The notes under the pieces were generated by a model. It was not told the DNA's origin, did no database searches, and saw only the letters and a list, made by a program, of their open reading frames with translations. A stretch of DNA of 64,000 nt from the NCBI RefSeq assembly GCF_012070395.1, contig NZ_JAAFYS010000002.1, positions 62,001 through 126,000 of the forward strand. Reading direction: 5' to 3'. This document shows positions 19,483 through 27,226 of this stretch, one piece after another. The translations under genes and the position numbers were made by a program. The first letter of the stretch is position 1; every line of letters begins with the position of its first letter. The DNA comes from Pseudoroseicyclus tamaricis (lineage in GTDB: Bacteria; Pseudomonadota; Alphaproteobacteria; Rhodobacterales; Rhodobacteraceae).

Positions 19483-20460
19483 TCACTGCTCGCTCAGGTG
19501 CACCAGGTGCGCGGCGCAGCCGGTGAGGGCAGCGTAATCGTCCTCCACCACGGCGACGCCGAAATTGCTCATGAAGCCGGCGAAGCGCCCCTTGTCGCGG
19601 AAGGCTTCGCCGAAGTCGAAGCGGGCAAGGTGGGGGGCCACGGCCCGCGCCATGCCGCCGACGAAGTAGACGCCCCCGAAGGGCAGCTGTGTCAGCGCCA
19701 GGTTGCCGGCGACGATACCCATCATCCGCACGAAGACGGCCGTCGCCTCGGCGGCGCGCTCGTCCGTGCCGGCCTCCAGCGCCTCGATGATCTGCCGGCC
19801 GCGCCATTCGCGGGGATCGCCCGCCTCCTCGCCGAGCCAGGCATACACCCGCTCGATGCCGCGGCCCGAGAGCACATCCTCCACCGCCGGGAAGCCGTGC
19901 GCCGTGCCGACGTAGCGGGCGAGGGCCATGTCGGCCTCCGTCTGCACCGGCAGGTTGACGTGCCCGCTCTCCGAGGGCGGCACCACGCGGCCGCGCGCCG
20001 TCTCCAGCACCAGCGCGGCGTTGAAGCCGGTGCCGACGCCGATGACCAGCTTGGCGGCCAGCGGGCTCGCCTCGGGGAAGGGGAGGATCTGGCGCAGGTT
20101 CTCCTGCGGGACATGGCCGATCGCGTGGCCCTGCGCCTGCAGGTCGTTGAGGATCGCCGTCACCTCGGCGCGCGTCGCCCGCGCCAGCACCTGCTTGTCG
20201 ATCGACCAGTCGAGGTTGGTCATCGTCGCCCGCCCGTCACGGACGGGGCCGGCGACGGCGACGCAGGCCGCGCGGGTATCTACCCCGCCCTCATCCTCGA
20301 TGTACTGGCTCAGCACGCTCTCCAGCCCCGGAAAGCGGGTGTTGTCGTAGCGGCGCACCGTGTCGTCCAGCACCCGGCGCCCGTCGGCCAGCGCGACGCG
20401 CGTGTTGGTGCCGCCAATATCGGCGACGAGGGAATATCGGTTGGGGGGATGCTTGGGCAT
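19483..20460 (-). CDS. glk: Glucokinase
   Basis: A 325-residue cytoplasmic ATP-dependent glucokinase of the bacterial Glk family. The phosphate-1 motif LVADIGGTNTRVALADG opens the protein, the LVIGVGTGFNAALV adenosine-site segment follows in mid-protein, and GGVYFVGGMARAVAPHL is the C-terminal ATP motif. The ATG at 20458-20460 follows AAGGAAG. It is last in aglR-bglA-glk, 9 bases after bglA, and would phosphorylate glucose released by the alpha- and beta-glucosidases encoded here. Confidence 0.95.
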   Translation of the reverse strand: MPKHPPNRYSLVADIGGTNTRVALADGRRVLDDTVRRYDNTRFPGLESVLSQYIEDEGGVDTRAACVAVAGPVRDGRATMTNLDWSIDKQVLARATRAEVTAILNDLQAQGHAIGHVPQENLRQILPFPEASPLAAKLVIGVGTGFNAALVLETARGRVVPPSESGHVNLPVQTEADMALARYVGTAHGFPAVEDVLSGRGIERVYAWLGEEAGDPREWRGRQIIEALEAGTDERAAEATAVFVRMMGIVAGNLALTQLPFGGVYFVGGMARAVAPHLARFDFGEAFRDKGRFAGFMSNFGVAVVEDDYAALTGCAAHLVHLSEQ

Positions 20461-20469
20461 GCTCTTCCT

Positions 20470-21801
20470 TCAGCGGGCCATCGCGGCCTTGAGGGCGTGA
20501 TAACTTGCTTTCGGCGTGCGGACCATGCTGTCGAAATCGACATGCACCATGCCGAAGCGCTTCTCGTAGCCGAAGGCCCACTCGTAATTGTCGAGGAGCG
20601 ACCAGTAGAAGAACCCCTTCACGTTGGCCCCCGCCTTGATCGCGCGCAGCGCCGCCTGGTAGTGCCCGTCGATGAAGCCGATGCGCTCGGGGTCGAAGAC
20701 GGTGCCGTTCTCCACCCGGTCATCCCAGGCCATGCCGTTCTCGGTGACGTAGAGCGGCGTGTCGCCGACCTGCTCGTCCTTCAGCCAGGTGAGGAAGTAC
20801 TCCAGCCCCTCGGGATAGATCTCCCAGCCCATCTGCGTCGTCGGCAGCTCGGCGTCGAGGTTGATGGGGCTCATGGGATCGTCCGCGTTCGCCTTGACGA
20901 CGTGGCGCGTGTAGTAATTCACCCCAAGCCAGTCGAGCGGCTTGTTGATCGTCGCCATGTCCGCCTCCCACCCGGCCGGCATGTGCGGGCCGAGGAAGGC
21001 GAGGGCCTCCTCGGGGTAGGCGCCCTTGGTGATCGCCTCGATGAACCAGCGGTTGAAGACGGCATCCTGCGTCGCCGTCGCCGCCCGATCCTCGGCACTG
21101 CCCGAGGCGGGGATGGCGCGGTCGAAGTTGAGGACGATGCCGAGGTTCTCGTGGCCGAGCCCGCGCATCCGCTCCGTCGCCAGCCCGTGGGCAAGCATGA
21201 CGTGGTGCATGGCGCGCGCGGTGGCGCGGATGTCGCGCAGACCCGGCGCGTGATGGCCGAGGAAGTGCGAGAGGAAGGCGACGCACCAGGGTTCGTTCAG
21301 CGTCGCCGTCGCCGACACGCGGTCGCCGATGCGGCCCATGACCAGCTCGGAGAAATCGGCGAAGCGCTCCGGGATCTCCCGGTTCGCCCAGCCGCCGATA
21401 TCGGCGAGCGCCGAGGGCAGCTCCCAGTGATAGAGGGTCAGGAACGGCTTGAGGTCGCGGGCGAGCATCGCGTCCACCAGCCGGTCGTAGAAGTCGAGCC
21501 CCTCGGGGTTCGCCGGGCCCTTGCCCTCCGGCTGCACCCGCGCCCAGGAGGTGGAGAAGCGGTAGGCGTCGAAGCCGCCGGCCTTGAGGATGTCGAAATC
21601 CTCCTCGTAGCGGTGGTAATGGTCGCAGGCCTGCGCGCCATCCTCCCGCCGGATGACATTGCCCGGCGTGGCGGCGAAGGTGTCCCAGTGGCTGTGCCCG
21701 GCGCCGCCGTATTGCGCGCCCTCGATCTGGTAGGCCGCGGTGGCCGCCCCGAAGAGGAAACCCTCGGGGAAGTCGCTGCGGGAAAAGCTCAGGTCTTTCA
21801 T
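20470..21801 (-). CDS. bglA: Beta-glucosidase, glycoside hydrolase family 1
   Basis: A 443-residue cytoplasmic GH1 enzyme that hydrolyses beta-linked glucosides. The N-terminal signature FPEGFLFGAATAAYQIEGA, the acid/base glutamate in TLNEPW (about residue 169) and the nucleophile in VTENG (about 354) are intact. YWSLLDNYEWAFGYEKRFG near the C-terminus is also typical. It has no signal peptide. Its ATG overlaps the aglR stop by four bases (ATGA), giving translational coupling. A beta-glucosidase inside an alpha-glucoside regulon is a known arrangement in rhizobia and roseobacters. Confidence 0.95.
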   Translation of the reverse strand: MKDLSFSRSDFPEGFLFGAATAAYQIEGAQYGGAGHSHWDTFAATPGNVIRREDGAQACDHYHRYEEDFDILKAGGFDAYRFSTSWARVQPEGKGPANPEGLDFYDRLVDAMLARDLKPFLTLYHWELPSALADIGGWANREIPERFADFSELVMGRIGDRVSATATLNEPWCVAFLSHFLGHHAPGLRDIRATARAMHHVMLAHGLATERMRGLGHENLGIVLNFDRAIPASGSAEDRAATATQDAVFNRWFIEAITKGAYPEEALAFLGPHMPAGWEADMATINKPLDWLGVNYYTRHVVKANADDPMSPINLDAELPTTQMGWEIYPEGLEYFLTWLKDEQVGDTPLYVTENGMAWDDRVENGTVFDPERIGFIDGHYQAALRAIKAGANVKGFFYWSLLDNYEWAFGYEKRFGMVHVDFDSMVRTPKASYHALKAAMAR

Positions 21802-22865
21802 GTTCGCCCTCCATGCGGTGCCGGCCCGGTCGAGCCGCCCACCATCAATTCCGAATCCAGCAGGACCTGCCGTGGCGCGGTCCGGGGATGTTCTATGTGC
21901 TCCAGCAGCAGCTCCGACAGCCGGCGCCCGGCCTGGCGGACGGAGGAGCGGGTGGCCGTGAAGATCGGCCGCCCCCGCCCGCCGCGGCTGCCGTTCGGCA
22001 GGTAGGAGAGGGCGTCGTCATGCGTGATGACGGAGACGTCCCGCCCCATCTTGAGCCCCGCGTCCTCGATCGCCCGGCGCACGCCGAGCGCGCAGATGAT
22101 GGAGGAGACGAGGAAGGCCGTCGGCGGCTCCGCCAGCTCCATCATGTCGCTGGCGGCATCGTAGCCGAAATCCTCGGTCATCTCGTCGGAGCGCATGAGC
22201 CGCGTGTCGAAGGGCACGCCGCGCGCGCGGAGCGCCTCCTCGAAGCCGGCGCGGCGGCGGAGGGCGAAATCCATGAATTCCAACCCGTTGATCAGCGCGA
22301 TGCGGCGGTGGCCGAGATCGAGCAGGAAGTCGGTGGCGCGGCGGAAAGCCGTCTCGTTGTCGATGTCCAGCCAGCAATAGGGGCGCTCGTAGCTCGTCGA
22401 GCGGCCGTGGACGGCATAGACGAGGCCGATCTCGTCGAGGAGGGCGAGGCGCGGGTCGTTGGCGCGCGGCCCATGGAGGACGACGCCGTCGACGGTGCCG
22501 CGGGACTTCAGCGAGCGGTAGATGCGCGCCTCGTCGCCATCCTCGACCACCGAGAGGATCATGTCGTAGCCGGCGCGCGCATAGGTCTCCCCCGCGCCGG
22601 CGATGAAATCGGCGAAGACGGGGTTCACCATCTCATGCTTGGTGGAGAGGGGAATGACGTGGCCGATGGCCATGGAGCGACCCGTGGCCAGCCCCTTGGC
22701 ACGGGTGTTGGGCCGGTAGTTATGCTGCCGTGCAGCATCGACCACCCGCCGGCGCGTCGTCTCCGACACTTCGGGGTAGCCGTTCAGCGCCCGACTCACG
22801 GTCGTCTGCGACAGGCCGAGATTCTGTGCCAGTTCCTTCAGATTCACGGGTCGCGGGCTTTCCAA
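21798..22865 (-). CDS. aglR: LacI-family transcriptional regulator of the alpha-glucoside regulon
   Basis: A repressor of about 350 residues. The N-terminal helix-turn-helix NLKELAQNLGLSQTTVSRALNGYPEV is classic LacI family and is followed by a hinge and a sugar-binding core (GHVIPLSTKHEMVNPVFADF). The longest start is TTG at 22863-22865, which overlaps an operator half; GTG at 22845-22847 has GGAAAG upstream and is equally likely, six residues shorter. It is divergent from aglE and probably represses both directions through the two CAAAGCGCTT sites, released by an imported glucoside or glucose. Confidence 0.88.
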   Translation of the reverse strand: MESPRPVNLKELAQNLGLSQTTVSRALNGYPEVSETTRRRVVDAARQHNYRPNTRAKGLATGRSMAIGHVIPLSTKHEMVNPVFADFIAGAGETYARAGYDMILSVVEDGDEARIYRSLKSRGTVDGVVLHGPRANDPRLALLDEIGLVYAVHGRSTSYERPYCWLDIDNETAFRRATDFLLDLGHRRIALINGLEFMDFALRRRAGFEEALRARGVPFDTRLMRSDEMTEDFGYDAASDMMELAEPPTAFLVSSIICALGVRRAIEDAGLKMGRDVSVITHDDALSYLPNGSRGGRGRPIFTATRSSVRQAGRRLSELLLEHIEHPRTAPRQVLLDSELMVGGSTGPAPHGGRT

Positions 22866-22874
22866 AGCGCTTGC
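22863..22874. promoter_or_regulatory. AglR operator 1, at the aglR start
   Basis: CAAAGCGCTTGC matches operator 2 at 10 of 12 positions around the central AAAGCGCTT. It overlaps the upstream aglR start codon, fitting autoregulation. The regulator assignment is inferred from position and the LacI-type palindrome. Confidence 0.65.
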
Positions 22875-22999
22875 AGGAGCGCGCAGACCCTAGCCGGCGG
22901 ATTGCGGGCCGTCAAAGCCGTTGGCTGCGATCCGCCGTAGGCCGGAAAATTCTGCAATTGCAAAGAGTCGACGCGGCTCTTCGCCAGGCGCAAGCTTGA

Positions 23000-23028
23000 T
23001 TGACAGCGTGGCAGAATCTCGGCAGGGT
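23000..23028 (+). promoter_or_regulatory. Candidate aglE promoter
   Basis: A perfect -35 hexamer TTGACA at 23000-23005 is followed after 17 bases by a weak -10 (CAGGGT). The AglR operator begins about 10 bases past the -10, where binding would block initiation. Confidence 0.55.
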
Positions 23029-23037
23029 TGCGCCGTC

Positions 23038-23049
23038 CAAAGCGCTTTG
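23038..23049. promoter_or_regulatory. AglR operator 2, upstream of aglE
   Basis: CAAAGCGCTTTG is a perfect 12-bp palindrome with the central CG typical of LacI-family operators. It lies between the candidate aglE promoter and the gene, 164 bases from operator 1, so looping between the two is possible. Confidence 0.75.
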
Positions 23050-23124
23050 ACGTAAGCGGAGTGCTTTTTCGACGTCAACCAAATGCGCAAGGGGACCAAT
23101 CCCCGGCGCGATGGGAGGTTTATC

Positions 23125-24474
23125 ATGAACAAGATGCTGTGCGCCTCTGTGGCGACACTGGCGCTGACGGCTGGCGCCGTCTCCGCGCAGGACCTGATGT
23201 TCGAGCCCGGCTCGGGCGAGTTCAACTGGGACTCCTACGACGAGTTCGCCGCGAATTACGATTTCGAGGGTGAGCAGGTCACCATTTTCGGCCCCTGGCT
23301 GGCCGGTGAGCAGCAGGCCTTCGAGGGCCTGGTCGCCTACTTCAACGAAGCAACGGGCGCCAACGCGACCTATGTCGGCTCCGACTCGCTGGAGCAGCAG
23401 ATCGTCATCGACGCCGAGGCGGGCTCGCCGCCGAACATCACCTTCTTCCCGCAGCCGGGTCTCGCCTCCAACATGGCCGAGCGCGGCTTCCTGACGCCGC
23501 TGCCCGACGGCACGGCCGAATGGGTGACCGAGAACTACGCTGCCGGCCAGTCCTGGGTCGACCTCGGCACCTACGCCGGCCCCGACGGCGAAGAGGACCT
23601 CTACACGTTCTTCTTCAACGTCAACGTGAAGTCGCTCGTCTGGTACGTCCCCGAGAACTTCGAGGATCTCGGCTATGAGGTTCCCGAGACGATGGAGGAC
23701 CTCAAGGCCCTCACCCAGCAGATGGTCGAGGACGGCGTGACGCCGTGGTGCATCGGCCTCGGCTCAGGCTCCGCCACCGGTTGGCCGGCGACCGACTGGG
23801 TGGAAGACCTGATGCTGCGCACGCAGACCCCCGAGGTCTACGACCAGTGGGTCACCAACGAGATCCCGTTCGACGACGAGCGCGTCGTGGGTGCCATCGA
23901 GGAGTTCGGCTGGTTCCTGCAGGATGACTACGTCGCCGGCGGCTCCGGTGCCGTGGCCGCGACCGACTTCCGCGACAGCCCGGCCGGCCTGTTCGACGCG
24001 CCGCCGCAGTGCATGATGCACCGTCAGGCGAGCTTCATCCCCTCCTACTTCCCCGAAGGGACGGAGCTGGGCGTCGATGCCGACTTCTTCTACTTCCCGG
24101 CCTATGCCGAGAAGGATCTGGGCGCGCCCGTGCTCGGCGCCGGCACGCTCGCCGGCATCACCGAGGACAGCGAGGCCGCGCAGGGCTTCATCGAGTTCCT
24201 GAAAACGCCGCTCGCCCACGAGGTGATGATGGCGCAGCCGGGCTTCCTGACGCCGCTGACCTCGGCCAACCCCGAGACCTACATCGACGACACGCAGCGG
24301 GCGCTCGGTGAGATCCTCACCAACGCGACGACCTTCCGCTTCGACGGGTCCGACCTGATGCCGGGCGCCATCGGCGCCGGTGCCTTCTGGACGGCGATGG
24401 TCGACTACGCGGGCGGCGCCGATGCGCAGTCCGTGGCGGAAGACGTCCAGTCCGCCTGGGACTCGCTCAACTAA
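23125..24474 (+). CDS. aglE: Alpha-glucoside ABC transporter, substrate-binding protein
   Basis: A 449-residue periplasmic solute-binding protein with a Sec signal (MNKMLCASVATLALTAGAVSAQ). The mature protein begins DLMFEPGSGEFNW and contains EQVTIFGPWLAGEQQAF and WCIGLGSGSATGWPATDWVEDLMLR, sequences close to rhizobial AglE. It captures maltose, sucrose or trehalose-type sugars for AglFGK. The ATG at 23125 has GGGAGG upstream. It is the first gene of aglEFGAK, followed by a strong hairpin that probably keeps its transcript level above that of the permeases. Confidence 0.95.
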   Translation: MNKMLCASVATLALTAGAVSAQDLMFEPGSGEFNWDSYDEFAANYDFEGEQVTIFGPWLAGEQQAFEGLVAYFNEATGANATYVGSDSLEQQIVIDAEAGSPPNITFFPQPGLASNMAERGFLTPLPDGTAEWVTENYAAGQSWVDLGTYAGPDGEEDLYTFFFNVNVKSLVWYVPENFEDLGYEVPETMEDLKALTQQMVEDGVTPWCIGLGSGSATGWPATDWVEDLMLRTQTPEVYDQWVTNEIPFDDERVVGAIEEFGWFLQDDYVAGGSGAVAATDFRDSPAGLFDAPPQCMMHRQASFIPSYFPEGTELGVDADFFYFPAYAEKDLGAPVLGAGTLAGITEDSEAAQGFIEFLKTPLAHEVMMAQPGFLTPLTSANPETYIDDTQRALGEILTNATTFRFDGSDLMPGAIGAGAFWTAMVDYAGGADAQSVAEDVQSAWDSLN

Positions 24475-24489
24475 GAGCGTGAGCTACAA

Positions 24490-24514
24490 GGGGCGGCCCA
24501 TCCCGGGCCGCCCC
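24490..24514 (+). promoter_or_regulatory. Intercistronic hairpin between aglE and aglF
   Basis: GGGGCGGCCC-ATCCC-GGGCCGCCCC forms a perfect 10-bp stem with a 5-base loop and no T-tract. Hairpins in this position in sugar ABC operons (as in malE-malF) protect the upstream binding-protein mRNA. That function is inferred here. Confidence 0.75.
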
Positions 24515-24537
24515 ACCCAGCAAGCGGGAGGGGACCC

Positions 24538-25782
24538 ATGAATCCGGCCTTTCAGGGCCTTCTGACCATCCTCATCGGGGTCGGTGGCTGTCTGGGATAC
24601 TTCTACTTCTCCAACCTTCTGCTGGACCGGGTCATCTTTCCCGGACGCGGCGCGAACGCCGGGCGGAACATCAACCGCGCGAACATGGTCCGGCCGTGGC
24701 TGTTCCTTTTCCCCGCGATCTTCGCCCTCGGCCTCTACCTTGCCTATCCCGTCCTCGAGACGCTGCGCCTGTCGCTGACGGAGCGCATCCCGGGGGGCGG
24801 CCTGCGCTGGGTGGGTTTCGACAATTACATACAGATGGCCTCGGAATCGAAATTCTGGGAGGCCATGCGCAACAACATGATGTGGCTGGTCGTCGTGCCC
24901 GCTGCTTCCACGGCCTTCGGCCTTCTCGCCGCGCAGCTGACCGACAGGATCAGCTGGGGCAGCGTCGCCAAGAGCCTCGTCTTCATGCCGATGGCGATCT
25001 CCTTCGTCGGCGCCTCCGTCATCTTCAAGCTGGTCTACGACACCCGCCCCGCGGGGCAGGAGCAGATCGGTGTGCTCAACGCGCTCTGGCTGCAGTTCGA
25101 CGGCGGCCTCGGCTCCATCCTGCTGCTCAAGATCGTCCCGGCGCTGCTCGTCCTCGCCTTCGCCGCCGCCACGCTGCTGGTCGGCTGGCGCCTGCTGGAG
25201 CCGATGATCCGCAGCCAGCCCGGGCGCAAGCTGACCGCGGGGCCCGTGGTGCTGCGCATCCTTGGCCTGCTGGTCGCGGCCTTCCTGCTCTGGCACTGCG
25301 TGACCGGGCTGATCGCGCTGGCCACCTACCGCTACAATTACGGCGCCCCGCAGACCTGGCTGACCATTCCCTTCTGGAACAACTTCTTCCTGATGATCGT
25401 GCTCGTCTGGATCCAGACCGGCTTCGCCATGGTCATCCTCTCCGCCGCCCTGCGCGGCATCCCGGAGGAGACGGTGGAGGCGGCGATCGTCGACGGCGCC
25501 AACCCGTTCCAGATCTTCTTCTCGATCAAGGTGCCGCAGATCATGGGCACCATCGTGGTGGTCTGGACGACGATCACCCTCGTCGTCCTCAAGGTCTTCG
25601 ACATCGTCTTCGCGATGACCAACGGCCAGTGGGAGACGCAGGTGCTGGCCAACTACATGTACGACAAGCTGTTCCGCTCCAACGACTGGGGCGTCGGCTC
25701 GGCCTCGGCGATGGTCATCATGCTTCTGGTGACGCCGATCCTTGTCTGGAACGTCTATAACGCGCGCAAAGAAATGCGCTGA
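24538..25782 (+). CDS. aglF: Alpha-glucoside ABC transporter permease, with an extra helix pair
   Basis: A 414-residue inner-membrane permease of the AglF/MalF type. Family segments include RPWLFLFPAIFALGLYLAYP, the KSLVFMPMAISFVGASVIFK region and the EAA loop (ETVEAAIVDGANPFQIFFSIKVPQI) that contacts the ATPase. From memory of rhizobial AglF (about 335 residues), this protein is roughly 70-80 longer. The excess lies at about residues 186-268, a hydrophobic helix pair (LLLKIVPALLVLAFAAATLL and VVLRILGLLVAAFLLWHC) joined by a basic loop. The ATG at 24538 has GGAGGGG upstream. It pairs with AglG, which has a similar insertion. Confidence 0.93.
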   Translation: MNPAFQGLLTILIGVGGCLGYFYFSNLLLDRVIFPGRGANAGRNINRANMVRPWLFLFPAIFALGLYLAYPVLETLRLSLTERIPGGGLRWVGFDNYIQMASESKFWEAMRNNMMWLVVVPAASTAFGLLAAQLTDRISWGSVAKSLVFMPMAISFVGASVIFKLVYDTRPAGQEQIGVLNALWLQFDGGLGSILLLKIVPALLVLAFAAATLLVGWRLLEPMIRSQPGRKLTAGPVVLRILGLLVAAFLLWHCVTGLIALATYRYNYGAPQTWLTIPFWNNFFLMIVLVWIQTGFAMVILSAALRGIPEETVEAAIVDGANPFQIFFSIKVPQIMGTIVVVWTTITLVVLKVFDIVFAMTNGQWETQVLANYMYDKLFRSNDWGVGSASAMVIMLLVTPILVWNVYNARKEMR

Positions 25783-25795
25783 GGGAGGGCGAGAC

Positions 25796-27205
25796 ATGGC
25801 AACGGAAACACTGGACCCGACAGCCGACCCGGCCGCCGAGGATGTGCTCAAGCCCAAGGCTGTCAGCAATGACGACGGCATGGCCGGCGAGAAGGCCGGG
25901 CTGACATGGGCGGTTCACCTCTCGGTGCTGCTCCTCGTGCTGCTGTGGATCTTCCCCACAGTCGGGCTGCTCATTTCCTCCTTCCGCACGGCGGACCAGA
26001 TCGCCACCACCGGCTGGTGGAAGGCGCTCTTCCCCTCTGAGCAGAGCCTCGTCATCCGCACCGACGACCCCGACGATGTGCGCATCGATCAGGGCAATGG
26101 CGTCTACACCGTGGAGGGCAACGTCTTCGCCGCCGGCTCCGAGAGCACGATCAGGGCCTGGGGCGTCTCCACCCTCGATGTCTCCGCCTACGAACTGGGT
26201 GAGACGGCGGACCTCGGCGACGGCGAGACGCTGACGCTCGTCGAGGGCGGCGATTACGTCTGGCAGGGCAATGACGAGCAGATCTCCGGCAATGGCCAGC
26301 GCATCTTCGTCACCGCGACAGTGCCGCCCGAATTCACCTTGCGAAACTACGACACGGTGCTGGGGCGGAACGTCCTGCTCAACCTGATCATCTACGCGGC
26401 CGGCGGCGCGGCGGTGGGCTTCGCGGCCTTCTACGGCGCCCGCTCGGTCATGCCGGGGCGGGAGAAGCTGGCGGGCTGGGGGCTCGGCCTCGTCGTCTTC
26501 TTCGGCTGCGTCTGGATCTTCGGCCTCTCCTCGGGGACGGTCGCCGGCGCGCAGACCACCGACTCGATGGCCGGGGCCTTCTTCAACACCATGACGGTGA
26601 CGATCCCAGCCACGGTCATCCCCATCGTCATCGCCGCCTTCGCCGCCTATGCACTGGCGTGGATGGACTTTCCGGGCCGGGCGCTGCTGATCGCCTTCAT
26701 CGTCGGCCTGCTCGTCGTGCCGCTGCAACTGGCGCTGATTCCGCTGCTGCGCCTTCACCTCGAGATCGGCATCGGCAAGGGCTACCTCGGCGTCTGGCTG
26801 GCCCACACGGGCTTCGGTTTGCCGCTCGCCGTGTATCTCCTGCGCAACTACATGGTCGGCCTGCCGCGCGACATCATCGAGAATGCTAAGGTCGATGGCG
26901 CGACGGACTTCCAGATTTTCGTGCGGATCATCCTTCCGCTCTCCTTCCCGGCGCTGGCCTCCTTCGCGATCTTCCAGTTCCTGTGGACATGGAACGACCT
27001 GCTGGTGGCGAAGGTCTTCCTGATCGACGCGACGGGCTCGACGACGGTGATGACCAACCAGATCGTGGAGCTGCTCGGCACGCGGGGCGGCAACTGGGAA
27101 ATCCTTGCAACTGCGGCATTTGTTTCAATCGCCGTGCCGCTCGTTGTGTTCTTCGCCATGCAGAAATATCTCGTCCGCGGGCTGCTTGCCGGCTCTGTGA
27201 AGTAA
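25796..27205 (+). CDS. aglG: Alpha-glucoside ABC transporter permease, with an extra helix pair
   Basis: A 469-residue permease, partner of AglF. After the first helix comes the periplasmic domain expected in AglG (about residues 65-180, ending FVTATVPPEFTLRNY). The core has FFNTMTVTIPATVIPIVIAA, the EAA loop (ENAKVDGATDFQIFVRIILPL) and the C-terminus QKYLVRGLLAGSVK, all closely AglG-like. Residues about 191-258 are an insertion relative to the roughly 380-residue rhizobial protein as I recall it: two hydrophobic helices around YGARSVMPGREK. The ATG at 25796 follows GGGAGGG; the gene begins 13 bases after aglF. Confidence 0.93.
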   Translation: MATETLDPTADPAAEDVLKPKAVSNDDGMAGEKAGLTWAVHLSVLLLVLLWIFPTVGLLISSFRTADQIATTGWWKALFPSEQSLVIRTDDPDDVRIDQGNGVYTVEGNVFAAGSESTIRAWGVSTLDVSAYELGETADLGDGETLTLVEGGDYVWQGNDEQISGNGQRIFVTATVPPEFTLRNYDTVLGRNVLLNLIIYAAGGAAVGFAAFYGARSVMPGREKLAGWGLGLVVFFGCVWIFGLSSGTVAGAQTTDSMAGAFFNTMTVTIPATVIPIVIAAFAAYALAWMDFPGRALLIAFIVGLLVVPLQLALIPLLRLHLEIGIGKGYLGVWLAHTGFGLPLAVYLLRNYMVGLPRDIIENAKVDGATDFQIFVRIILPLSFPALASFAIFQFLWTWNDLLVAKVFLIDATGSTTVMTNQIVELLGTRGGNWEILATAAFVSIAVPLVVFFAMQKYLVRGLLAGSVK

Positions 27206-27226
27206 ACGGACGGACGAGGTCGGGAT

